Shown here one piece after another: positions 40,732 to 50,749 of a DNA stretch of 64,000 nt (within the stretch, counting starts at the first letter, position 1; each line of letters starts with the position of its first letter). The notes beneath the pieces are model-generated. The model was given only the letters and a program-made list of their open reading frames with translations. It was not told where the DNA came from and made no database searches. Source of the stretch: Parietichytrium sp. I65-24A (taxonomy: Eukaryota; Sar; Bigyra; Thraustochytrida; Thraustochytriidae); NCBI GenBank assembly GCA_012862575.1, contig BLSF01000004.1, positions 558,001 through 622,000 of the forward strand. Reading direction: 5' to 3'. A program made the position numbers and the translations under genes.

Positions 40732-41588
40732 CTATCGCACAAGGATGTTCATGAACTTGCGCTTGGAGTACATCATCCAGAATTTGTTAGGCGCGCTGTC
40801 GGAGTCTTTGTACAGAATTTCGAGCAATCGCACACCGGTTTCCTCACGGAGCTGTTTCATGTAACTTCTGCAAGTCTCCTCTTCGTCCCTTCGTGGAGAA
40901 AGGATGTGCCCACCGAGCGGCCAGCCTTGCTCGCCAGGGATCGGGAACTTCTCTTTAGCTAGCTCAAAGAGGATCTTGTTTCCTGATGATTTGTTGGTCG
41001 CCTTCTCCATTCGCTTCAGGCACTGCGCAATGTACAAGGTCAAGAAGATCAAAGCGCGGTCACCGCCTCCTTTTACCTCAAAGCTCGCAAAGAGCATGTT
41101 TGCGCGAAAAAACTTGAGCGCCTCATCGATGATATCCTCGTCACCTGCAAAAGCAACGATACGTCAGTGTGCACATCTTCCACACCTCCCCAACACCCAG
41201 AATCCAACAACTCACCTGAATTCGCTCTCGGCGCAGGGCCTTTCACCGAAGTCTTGAGTGGCACAATCGCCATTCCACAGACTGTGTTAAAGTTCCCATC
41301 ATTGAACGCGGAGTGGTAAGCCGGCTGTCAAAACGTAGTCCGAGTCTGAATCGTTAGACACCCTCTCTCTCTCTCAATTGTGCACACACCCAAACCGTCG
41401 TTCTCAAAGTCAACCACCAACTGGGGCCCAGCACCAATGACTCCACATCCGATCTCAAAAACATCTTCCGGCCGTCCCCATCCCGCGCCAGATGCCGCAG
41501 CGTCTCCGCCCTCGAGAGTCACAAGAACACAGACGGACTGCAAACGTCCAAACGTCCGAACGTCCAAACCCAAAGTTCAACTCACCAT
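40732..41588 (-). CDS. ARPC3: ARPC3 (p21), Arp2/3 complex subunit 3
   Basis: A structural subunit of the Arp2/3 actin-nucleating complex. Three exons on the minus strand: 41588-41586 (the ATG alone), 41324-41216 and 41144-40732, giving 174 residues against about 178 in animals. Exon 2 begins exactly with the family sequence PAYHSAFND and leads into MAIVPLKTSVKGPAPRA. Exon 3 continues with DEDIIDEALKFFRAN, RALIFLTLYIAQCLKRM, FPIPGEQGWPLGGH and RKFMNILV. The 71-nt intron has a GTGAGT donor. The first intron (261 nt) has ATG directly followed by GTGAGT and a TTTTGACAG acceptor. No other in-frame ATG lies near exon 2. Alternative: an unseen upstream exon, or a start at the internal Met18. Confidence 0.9.
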
Positions 41589-42322
41589 CTTTCCTTCTTC
41601 CTTCTTCCTTTCCTCGCCTCCTCGCTTCGTTAGCAGCTCTTCGCTTTCCCTCTCCTTCGCGCAGCGGACTCTGCGCACCCTGGGAACTTATAGAATACGC
41701 TATCGACTGGTTAGAGTGCCCGCCAAGTGTCCTCTCTCGCCGCTCGCACTGTCCTCGTTGTCCTTACTACTCACTGCACTGTCATCACAGATCTATTACG
41801 ACCAGCATTAGAATTATCCATACTTGCCATTAGCCCAAGAGGGTAGCACCATGCTATCTTTCGCTAAACGTCCGCTACCTGGCCACAGAGCGTAGACGGT
41901 GTGTTACTGGTATCCTTAAGAGTGGAGGGAGGGGGGCTAAAGGTACTAGGGAGATTAAGAGAGGAAGATGGGGTACTAGAAGCTCTAGGTATATCTTCTG
42001 AACGGATTATTGTTTATAGTAGATGAGGTGCAGCGGTGAGGGAATGTGCAGTATGCTGCACTATAGCGCAGTACTATTTCCAGTATGAGAAGGGGAGAGG
42101 AAGGGGGCTAGGGAAATGGAGACGGAAAACGGTGAGAGTAAAGGAAGGCAAGGAAGGTGTCCAAAATTCCCCATCCCCAACTTGTGCAACTCGGAAGTCT
42201 CCGAAAAAAAGAAATGTTGCATCAGGATGTGCACTGTGAAATGAAGAGTCGACCGCAAAAAAAAAAAAAAGGAAAGGAAAGAAGAACGAGAGGAAAGGAA
42301 TATCGTTGGGCAGTGACCACGA
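41589..42322. other. Spacer between ARPC3 and the Rad5-like gene
   Basis: A 734-nt region between ARPC3's 5' end and the 3' end of the Rad5-like gene. It holds poly-pyrimidine DNA near 41580-41660 and a poly-A tract at 42258-42270. No gene is supported. Confidence 0.5.
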
Positions 42323-45300
42323 CTAGCGAAAGAGGTCCATGAGATCGTCGAGGGAGAGCTTGTTACTTGCAGCTTGCTGCTCAAAGTTGGATTGATCCAA
42401 GTCTTGGAGTGCATCACTTGCCATGGCAGACTTCTTCTCTTGCAGAGCAAGCATCTTCTCTTCGACGGTCTCCGAACAAATAAATCTATAAATTCGCACT
42501 GGCCGCTTCTGGCCCATGCGATGACATCGTGAGACGGCCTGTTTCTCGACCTCTGTGGATAAAATTAACGAGTTAGATGAACACCGAAACGGGCTTAAAA
42601 AAAAATTCAACAATGAACTTACGCGGGTTCCACCATGGATCAACCAAGTAGACAATGGAAGCTGCGGTGAGATTCAAGCCGACACCACCTGCCATAAGAC
42701 TGATGAGGAAAACGTTCGTGCTCTTCTCGGAGCCAAACTCTTCGATGCGCTCCACGCGTTTGGACTGTGAAGTGGACCCGTCCAATCGGGTGTATTTGAT
42801 CTTCTCGCGATCCAGCGCGATTCCAATAAAGTCCAGCATTCCAGTAAATTGCGAAAAGACTAGCACTTTGACGGGTTCTTTCACTGGTATATTGTCTTCC
42901 AAGACGGCTTGCTCGGCAGGGTTCAAGTATAGATTGGCGGATATTTGCAAGTCAGCTGCAAGAGGGTAAAGCGCGTTTGTCAGTGCCGAGTTCAGGCGAA
43001 TGATCCCCGAAATATGGCGTACGAGAAGATCAAGCTTGGAGGAAGGTCTCCAATGCTTTCGCAGCAAGTCGGCCTTCGAGCTTAGGATCTTGCCTTCCGG
43101 ACTGATGATCGCTGGGCCGTCGATTTTATCATCTGGCCGCGAAAGCTGGTCTGAAGTCAGCTCGACACGACACACAGGGCACAGAAACGCGCCTGACGGA
43201 CGAGGAAGACAAATGCTGCAGAAGACGTGAGAACAAGGAGTCACCACAGGGTCTCGAGGTGGGTCCAGACAGATTGGGCATTCGCTATCCTGATGATATG
43301 CAGCCTCCAGAATTCGATTGGTTGTGCGGGCATCGGTCGCTCCGTTCATTGCAAAACTGGTGACGAGCTTGGCCTGCCTTGCATTCGCGGACATTGCAAG
43401 AAACGGGTGGTCGCATGCTTGTCGCAATTTGCAAAGCATTGCCAAAATGGCTGCATAGTTAGAACGAGCAGAACCAGCTGCAACGAAACCATCAAAGCTC
43501 GCTTTCGATTGAGTGTAGAGCGCGTTATAAAACTCTCGCTCCGAGTCTGAGAATTTCACTTTCTCAATTTCCATCGTTTTTGGAGGGATATTGAGCATAT
43601 CCTTAAAGTCCTCCGTTCCTTCGAGTTGCGCCTTTGTTCTGCGAAGCATGAGATGTCGCAAAAGGTTGCGCAATCTTTGCATTGCTTCTTTAGACTCCCG
43701 CGCGGCCTTTTCTGAACTCGTCCTATCTTGCTCGAAAGGCAAGCGAATGATCTTCGACCACCACATGTACGAATCCCACGGCTCAAAGCGAAGCGCCATG
43801 ATGAGCCCGAATATATCATCGATGTGGTTTTGAATCGGAGTTCCAGTCAAAGCCCACCTCCGCTTGGCGCTGAGCTGAGCTATCGCCTTGGCTTTGGCTG
43901 TCGTTCGATTTTTCACGTAGTGAGCCTCGTCGAACACAACACGATCCCACTGCATTTCGAATACAGGCGCGGATGGTCTCTGCGACGAGTCCGAAGCAAT
44001 CACTCCGTACGAAGTGATCACAACGTCGTAGTGTGAGAAATCCACCGCGCCCCTGCCTCTGTCGTTGCCGTGATAAACGAAAACGCTCAGAGTTCCTTCA
44101 CTAACTTTGGTTTTACACTCAGACTCCCACTGGCCTAAAAGTGACACTGGGCACACCACCAGCGTACCGCCGGCAGGATATTTGTATCTTCTGCTGCGCG
44201 AAGTTCTAACACTGTCGAATCTGGCATTCATGCTTGCTAAAATCAATGCTATTACGCAAATAGTCTTGCCAAGACCCATTTCATCGGCAAGCACACCACA
44301 CAGTAAAGGCTGCGGTGCCGGTGGTTTCTCCAGTCGAACGATTCGTTTGCAATGATTGATGTAGAACGGCGTAGCGTCTTGATCCAAAAAGCTCTCCCCT
44401 TGCCAAGCAGCGAATTCGGCAGACATGTCGACTCCTTTCTCTTCCCGATTAAACATCCAGCGAAGCGCCTCGCGCTGGTGCTTTCGTAGAGCGACTGTCA
44501 ACTCTGGCGGATCGGGAATCATATCGGCACTCAGCGGGGCGGTATCATTGGTGTCTTCGATCAAGCCCGCGACCTCGTCTTCTGTCAGATCCCTCTCTTT
44601 CTTTGCCTCCAAGTCTGCTTCCGTTAAATCTTTAGGCCCCAGAGACTCGGAGCCGGCTTGAACGACTTGCACGTCTCTAAAGCTCTGTTCGCCTGCGCTC
44701 CCAGAAGGTCTGGCAAACTGCACAAGCTCGTAGAGCGCTCTAGCAACTGGGTTCTCCATATTCTCATCTAATTTGAAAGGGTTGAAAACGTCAAATGCGG
44801 TCGATTTGGCTACAAATATCTCGACCATGATCGGTACGGGGGTAAATGCCTCAAGCTCTGTGATGGAGCTTCCTGGCTGAATTTTCGCATTGATCAAAAC
44901 CATACCCTCCAAGAGCAGAGGATGCACGATTTTAGCAATGCTGCGTGGAAGGCGGGCAAAAAAGATGTCCACATCTGGCTTTCCAGGGACAGTCGCTGGC
45001 TCAACAGAGCTGATTCTTACAATCGTGGATGGATCCTTCTTAACAAAGTTCCGAGTTTTTCCGCGTTTCGTGCCTGTGGCGTTTTTCCCCTTTGACAAAA
45101 ATCCTGAGCCTTCGGCAACTACCCTCAGCTTTGCTTCAGGTGTGAGATACCGCTCAACCTCCTCAGACCACATTCTCGAGATTGACTCTGCATACACCAA
45201 AACTCTGCAGAGCAATTTGGGCCAAGTGGTCGTCATGTCAGCGTTCCTTTCGGATGTCCCTGCATCCTTCCGCATGAGTCCTTTGAAAACATGACCAGGC

Positions 45301-45638
45301 TTCAGGTCCGTCTGCTTGCGCTTCTTCCCCGTCAATCGATCCGTGACCTTTACATTGTCTCTCTGCGATCTCGAGGTCTCTGGCTCGGGTCGCTCTTTCG
45401 CCTTGGGTGGCGGCACGGCGGCCACTTCGCCAAAGCCTTGGTCCAAAAAGTTGTTCACCGCTGTTTCCAGATCATAATTCGCGCCTCGCAGCAGCGCATC
45501 CAGCTGCTCTTCCGTGAGCTCGGACCCCAACGCGCCACGCAAGTGCTCCCGCTTCCGCAACACCGATTCGTCGCAGGCTTTCTCTTCTCCAGTGAGGTCC
45601 ACTTCCCCGCCAAAGTATCCGCGCAGTGTACTACTCAT
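42323..45638 (-). CDS. RAD5: Rad5/HLTF-type SNF2 helicase with RING ubiquitin ligase
   Basis: A 1081-residue DNA damage tolerance factor. The family extends PCNA ubiquitin chains with Ubc13-Mms2 and reverses stalled forks. Exons 45638-42623 and 42552-42323 flank a 70-nt intron (GTAAGT, CACAG) whose removal restores DPWWNPQVEKQAVSRCHRMGQ. Domains: UBA-like helices (about 36-68), HIRAN-like region (about 205-280), SNF2 ATPase with DEMGLGKT (452-459), DEAH (570-573) and TGTPIQN (598-604), C3HC4 RING inserted between the ATPase lobes (Cys787, Cys790 ... Cys802, His804, Cys807, Cys810, Cys820, Cys823), then the helicase C lobe with FSQFTGMLD and the arginine-finger region RCHRMGQ. The order HIRAN-SNF2-RING-HELICc is that of Rad5/HLTF. 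A similar UBA-like start exists in plant RAD5A. Confidence 0.94.
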
Positions 45639-46173
45639 CCCCTGCGAAAAACTTGTTCCCGGACCGCCCTTTCTTCGCCTCCTTTATCCCCACACCTGTT
45701 GTCACCTGTTGTCACCTGTTGTGAGGGTGGGCCCAGCTGCGGGAAGTATGCTCTCACGGCTAGCTTCTGGTTCGCTAGTGTGCTAAATAGCCGTGAAGGT
45801 AGGTGTGGCTTTCTTGAGAGCGGAATTCGGAATTCGGAAAAGAGCGAGGACACTCCCACCCACTCCACCGTTTTTTAAAACGCAAAATTTTAAACGACTT
45901 AGCGAAGAACCTTAGCCATGCATACATAGTTCGCTAAGATTTTCGGCGAGTCCTCTCCTAGCTCTAGCCACAGGGTGTCATATAGAATCTCTAAAGAACA
46001 ACCTATGTTCTATCTTGTTCTTTTCAAGATTGAAAAATACAATTGCTTCATTGAACGAGAAGAGGAACAGAAAGGAGAGGTTTGGCGTGTATGGAAGAGG
46101 GAGACGAGGTGGAGGTGGAGGAAAGGTAGAGGAGGAAGAGCAAGCAAGAGCAAGCAAGGTAGAAGGGGCGGGT
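45639..46173. other. Divergent spacer, Rad5-like / small coiled-coil gene
   Basis: This 535-nt divergent region carries a cacctgttgt 10-nt unit repeated three times at 45693-45722, just upstream of the Rad5-like start, and a purine-rich stretch at 46055-46170. No further gene is seen. Confidence 0.55.
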
Positions 46174-46611
46174 ATGGACGCAGAGCAGGTGGAGACGCTT
46201 GCCGAGCTGCGAGCTCTGCAGTTTTCAGTCGACAAAGTGTGAGTGCTGGTCGGGCAGGCAGGAGGCGTTGGTTGCACGAAAGTGTGTGTGGAGAGTGGCT
46301 TGTGACTGACGGGTTGGGCGATGCCACGTACAGGGCTGTGACATTAAAGGCTTTGAACAAAATATCAGCTCCAGGCGGGGAACTCTATGAAGCCCAGCAG
46401 AAGCTCGTGACGGTAAGTGCAATCTTTTTTTTTCTTCTTCGGATTGAAATTGAAATAACATACAAGTGATACGAATTGTGATATACTAATTCCCTCCCAT
46501 TTGCTCGCCACATAATTGCTGAATTCGTACCGCGAATATTAGGCCATGCGAATCTGGGACAAGCTTTTTCAGGCGAGCAAAGACGCAGACCTCGAGGAAA
46601 GCACCATATGA
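46174..46611 (+). CDS. Small three-exon helical protein, possibly DASH Dad1-like
   Basis: Exons 46174-46238, 46334-46412 and 46543-46611 give 70 residues. Introns of 95 and 130 nt use GTGAGT and GTAAGT donors and CAG/TAG acceptors, and each splice continues an open frame to a TGA at 46609-46611. Two introns with good sites in so short a gene argue that it is real. The product is an amphipathic helix pair, with VTLKALNKI, then GGELYEAQQKLVTAMRIWDKLFQ. The pattern LN..(x)..G.E......+W..L(F/Y) recalls Dad1 of the kinetochore DASH complex, but the match is short and made from memory. It could equally be another small coiled-coil subunit. Confidence 0.6.
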
Positions 46612-46811
46612 TCGCCACGCTGCTGTGCCACTAAAAGGCGCAAATTTAAAAAGCTGGCAACATCTGAGAATGTGTGAGCCAAGTTGGACTGCGACGCGTT
46701 GACGATCATGACATCTCGAACCTGCTCAAACTCTCAGTTACAGGTCTCGCACGCTTTACCTCGCACACTCGTCGGGATACAGAGAGAGGGGCTAGTTAGG
46801 CTGGCACGCCA

Positions 46812-47153
46812 TCACTTTTTCGAAGCAGGACCCTTCGACATATCTTGCGACATCCGCTCGCTGAGCTCTTTCAATTCTCTCGCGTCCAAATTTTTCAAGC
46901 TATCTTTCACTTTTGCGAGCTGTTCTTCCAGGTCAGTCTTTAACTGCCCTTGAAATTTCTCCACTTGCTCCGCCTGGTACTTGGTCGCCTGCTCGAGTCG
47001 TCTCATATTCAATGCGTCTTGCTCCTTAACTTCCTCTCGCATCTTTTCAAGCGCCTCATGAACCTCTGCTCGCCGCTGCTTCAGCATCTCAAGCTCATAT
47101 TTCTTGCGCGGAATCTCCACCAGAGCTCTGCCAATGCTCCTCGCCTGGCCCAT
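46812..47153 (-). CDS. Small coiled-coil protein, 113 residues, unknown function
   Basis: One uninterrupted frame from an ATG at 47151-47153. The N-terminus (MGQARSIGRALVEIPRKKYE) is basic and could be an amphipathic mitochondrial signal. Residues 18-105 form a continuous charged helix rich in Glu, Lys, Gln and Leu with coiled-coil spacing. The tail is MSKGPASKK. I recognise no family. It converges with the small three-exon gene (200-nt spacer). Composition is that of a real soluble coiled-coil protein, not of low-complexity DNA. Confidence 0.65.
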   Translation of the reverse strand: MGQARSIGRALVEIPRKKYELEMLKQRRAEVHEALEKMREEVKEQDALNMRRLEQATKYQAEQVEKFQGQLKTDLEEQLAKVKDSLKNLDARELKELSERMSQDMSKGPASKK

Positions 47154-48636
47154 ATTTCGCCAAAGATTTCCAGTAAACTCCTGATTACACGCGCGTCCTC
47201 TGGTGAATACGCCAGTGGCTCATGCGAACCAATAGCCTCTCTGCCGCAAATCCCAAAATCCCAAAATCCCAAAATATCTGAATGCTCTTCGCGCTCTGTC
47301 TCCCCACTCGATCGCGCTACTCATCGGCCTCTTTCCGCCACGAGAACAGCCAGGTTCGCGAACGAATTATCGTTTTGTTCTCTCAAGAACTTCACGCTTC
47401 TCAATAGCGTATCAGGTATACCGAGCCATTACCCGTGCGTCGACCGCTCTTATTATTATAGCTTGTACCTCCATAAGAGTTATCCGAGAACAAGGAATAG
47501 CTCTCCTTGCAGGAATAGTCAGAACAAAATCGAAGCAGGTGTGTACCTGGAGTAGTGTTGGCTAATGAGAACTTTAGGGACGCGGAGGCACGAGGTGACA
47601 GTCAGAGGGTGACGTGTGTGATGTGGGGGCAAAGGTCCGAAAATGCGAAAATGAGCAAAAGCCAATAATTGTGCGTGTGAAGATGGAATGCTTTTCAAAT
47701 CAAAGAAACAAACAAAAATGCTTGCAGAACTCACAGACGGTGGAGACGAATCTTGAGCCTCACACACTAACACATTCTCACACAAGGCGAGTGTAGTGCT
47801 GATGCTCCAATTCCCGCTCATTCGCGCATGAACAAGGACAGCGGCAACAGACAGACAGCAGACAACAGACAGCTACGGGGGGGCATACTCAGCAGGGCCG
47901 AAGATGGCCAGAAGTGGCCAGAGGCTGAGACCTCTGTTCTGCCTCTCCAATGATCAACGATTGCCATCAGCTATCGCTATGAGCCATCGTAGGCCGCCAA
48001 TTTTCACATCGGCGGCAACTGCTCGCGTAGCTCGCGTAGCTCGTGTAGCTCGCGTTTCCGGCAGTACAGACACCACCAGCTAGACTAAAAGGGAACGCAC
48101 TTTAAGAACAGAGTCCAGAGTTTTGGGTTATTCACCTTGAGCTCGTCTCTCTCCTTCACTCCTTTTCTCCTTCTCGCTCAAAAAAATCTGAATCCTGAAT
48201 TTCTATCTGAATTTCTCTTGATCAAAATCAAAAAGCGAAAGCCAGCGAGCAACACATTCCTTCCCATCACAAAAGCACTCACAATCAAAAAGCATCGAAA
48301 ACTGAGAAATGAATGTCCCCATCCTACCAGCTGTCTACCTCGCCCTACGCCGCCCCACGCTCACCTCCTCATCCATCTCATCCATGCTCCTCCCTCACAA
48401 CCGGCCGGTCCTACCGCAGTCTCTATCCGAGTCCTATTACCTCCGCCCCAAACTTTGCCGTCCCACCGAACGAGCAAAGGCAAAAAAATATTCAACCCTG
48501 CCACACTCCTCAGAGTCCCCGCGTACCCCACACCTGCGGGAACTAAATACATACGTACGCTCCTTGAGGGCGTTGTGTGGGCACGCTAGCGGCCGCGGAG
48601 CGCACGGAGTGCACGGAGGCAGAAGGAGGCAGAAGG
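47154..48636. other. Divergent region, coiled-coil gene / importin alpha
   Basis: A 1.5 kb spacer with no supported gene. It includes an atcccaaa repeat (47248-47276) and a gctcgcgta repeat (48020-48056). Plus-strand frames at 48137-48812 start outside a coding context and overlap the importin start in another frame. Confidence 0.5.
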
Positions 48637-50289
48637 ATGAAAGACAGGCACGGGCGGAGCAGCATGGAGGCGAAGAGGTACCGCGATGGAGTGGTGCTGG
48701 ACGGGCAAGAGAGCTACTGCGCGGAGGGTGTGCAGGGAGTGCAGGGCGTGCAGGAGAAGCGCGCGTTCACAGGGCTGGTGGAAGAGCAGCCGGCGGGAGG
48801 GAGCGAGAATAGCTCGCTGTTCAAGAGGCTGTCAGGGCTGGAGTTCGTGGCAGCGCGGAGGAGCGGCGGCAGACTGAAGGAGCGGATCAGCCAGAGACTG
48901 CGCAGGCTCAAGTGGCAGGAGCGGCCGAAAGACCGGAAGAAGCTGGAAGGTGGGGCGATGTTCTTTGACAGCGCGCCAGCAGCGCGAGAAATTTCGTGGT
49001 TTGCGAAAATGCTTGACTCGGACGACCCGGCTACACAACTTGCGAGTGCGACGGCGTTTCGCAAGCTGCTGCAAGTCGACCCGTGCGCCCCTATTCAGGA
49101 GGTGATAGACGCAGGTGTGGTGCCCAAACTGGTCGGGTTTTTGGACGCTTTCGAGAATCCTCAACTGCAGTTAGAATGTGGCTGGACCATCACCAACATT
49201 GCCAGCGGGACTTCCGCACAGACAAAGGAGGTAGTGGATGCGGACGCCATTCCTCCTTTAACACTTCTCCTGCGCAGCGAGGACGAAGCCGTACGGGACC
49301 AGGCAGTGTGGGCGCTAGGAAACATCGCCGGCGACTCGGCTGCATACCGCGACAAGGTGCTCGAGCAGGGCGCACTAGATATTTTGTTGGAGGAGATCAT
49401 TCTCCCCAACAAGCTCAACGAAAAGTCCCTGGAGAACGCCACCTGGACAATGCTTAACATGATTCGGTCTAAACCCTCCCCGGAATTTGAGTACGTGAGG
49501 CGATCAATACCTCGCATTGTGCAGCTCATGCACATGACAAACAAGACAATCGTAAAGGACGCGTGCTGGGCAGCAGCTGCGCTGTCAGAAAATGGACACC
49601 CCGACTGTATTAGAATGGTTATCAAGGCGGGTGTAATCGACCTGTGCGTAGGACTCATCGCTCAAGAAAACCAAATGATATTAACGCCCGCTCTAAGAAT
49701 CGTCGGGAATGCTTGCACTGGCGACGACGTAGAGACACAAGCGGTGATTCGTGCTGGAGCCATACCTTTTCTCGGAAAGCTCGCTACCTTCCCAAATGAA
49801 CTAATTCGCAAGGAGGCGTGCTGGACCTTGAGCAACATCACTGCTGGTAACCACCATCAAGTGCAGGCCGTTATAGACGCCAAGGTCTTCCCAATTCTAG
49901 TTTCCGTAATTGCAACCGACTTTGCCGATGTTGCGAAGGAAGCTGTGTGGGCAATAGCGAATGCCACAGCCGGTGGCTCATTTGCCCAAGTCACCGGGCT
50001 AGTGCTCGAGCATGAGATGGTTAAGGTGCTTTGTGATTGCCTACGTGCTCAATCCCAAGATACAATGGTGCTTGGAGTCGCCCTCGAAGGCCTCGAGAAT
50101 ATTCTGAAAGTTTTTGTTGCGGAAAGGAGCAGCAGTGCATCCAGTCAAGTCGACGAATTATTGGAAAGCTTCGTCAAACAGCTGGAGGATGCTGACTTCA
50201 TTAAAGTGGTGCAGGACCTGGAGTCCCATGAGTCGTCTTCGGTTGCGGCGCTTGCAACACGAATATTGTTGATTGGCAACAAATTGTAA
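48637..50289 (+). CDS. Importin alpha (karyopherin alpha)
   Basis: The adaptor that binds classical nuclear localisation signals and importin beta. The 550 residues contain about ten armadillo repeats (about 115-500) with the hallmark Trp/Asn ladder: ECGWTITNIASG, DQAVWALGNIAGDS, ENATWTMLNM, KDACWAAAALSENG, TPALRIVGNACTGDD, KEACWTLSNITAG and KEAVWAIANATAGG. The N-terminal importin-beta-binding region is unusual: instead of a classic RRRR ... LRKxKRxE run there is a basic helix (RRSGGRLKERISQRLRRLKW and RPKDRKK, about 74-102) after a poorly conserved, Gly-rich start with a GVQ triple repeat (31-39). The ATG at 48637 is chosen because the frame upstream opens with GTG. The next ATG (codon 10) is possible. 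Confidence 0.92.
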   Translation: MKDRHGRSSMEAKRYRDGVVLDGQESYCAEGVQGVQGVQEKRAFTGLVEEQPAGGSENSSLFKRLSGLEFVAARRSGGRLKERISQRLRRLKWQERPKDRKKLEGGAMFFDSAPAAREISWFAKMLDSDDPATQLASATAFRKLLQVDPCAPIQEVIDAGVVPKLVGFLDAFENPQLQLECGWTITNIASGTSAQTKEVVDADAIPPLTLLLRSEDEAVRDQAVWALGNIAGDSAAYRDKVLEQGALDILLEEIILPNKLNEKSLENATWTMLNMIRSKPSPEFEYVRRSIPRIVQLMHMTNKTIVKDACWAAAALSENGHPDCIRMVIKAGVIDLCVGLIAQENQMILTPALRIVGNACTGDDVETQAVIRAGAIPFLGKLATFPNELIRKEACWTLSNITAGNHHQVQAVIDAKVFPILVSVIATDFADVAKEAVWAIANATAGGSFAQVTGLVLEHEMVKVLCDCLRAQSQDTMVLGVALEGLENILKVFVAERSSSASSQVDELLESFVKQLEDADFIKVVQDLESHESSSVAALATRILLIGNKL

Positions 50290-50749
50290 AAGAGTACCCT
50301 AATTTATACATAGTCTACACGAAGGTTTTCTGCTCTCCTCCTTCGCCGGGAATGGTGCACTGTTTCGCCCGCCTTTTTTGCGGACTGCACATTGATCCAG
50401 ATCGTGGACTTGGCGCCGACATTGCCACCACCACTTTACCACCACCTCTTCGCGAGCTTCAGCCTGCACTGCTGCCACCATTGTCACCGTCCATTGGTCA
50501 ATGCTTCTGCATGGAAAGGAAAAGCTTGTCCTAATCCACGTTCTCGATCGTGTTGATGATGCTTACTTGAGCAAACCAAAAGTGCTTTACGAATTCGTGT
50601 TCTCGCGGATATCCTCACTCTTTTTCTTTTGTACCTAGCCTAGTAGTGAAGAACCCAGAAGGTAGAGAGGGTAGGAAGACATGGAAGAGAAAAGAATGAG
50701 TCAAATCAATCTTTAATTTAGAAAGAAAAGGGGCAGATTTCAGCCCCCT
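50290..50749. other. Convergent 3' spacer, importin alpha / Sly1
   Basis: A 460-nt spacer where both transcripts end. There are no frames of interest. Confidence 0.5.
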
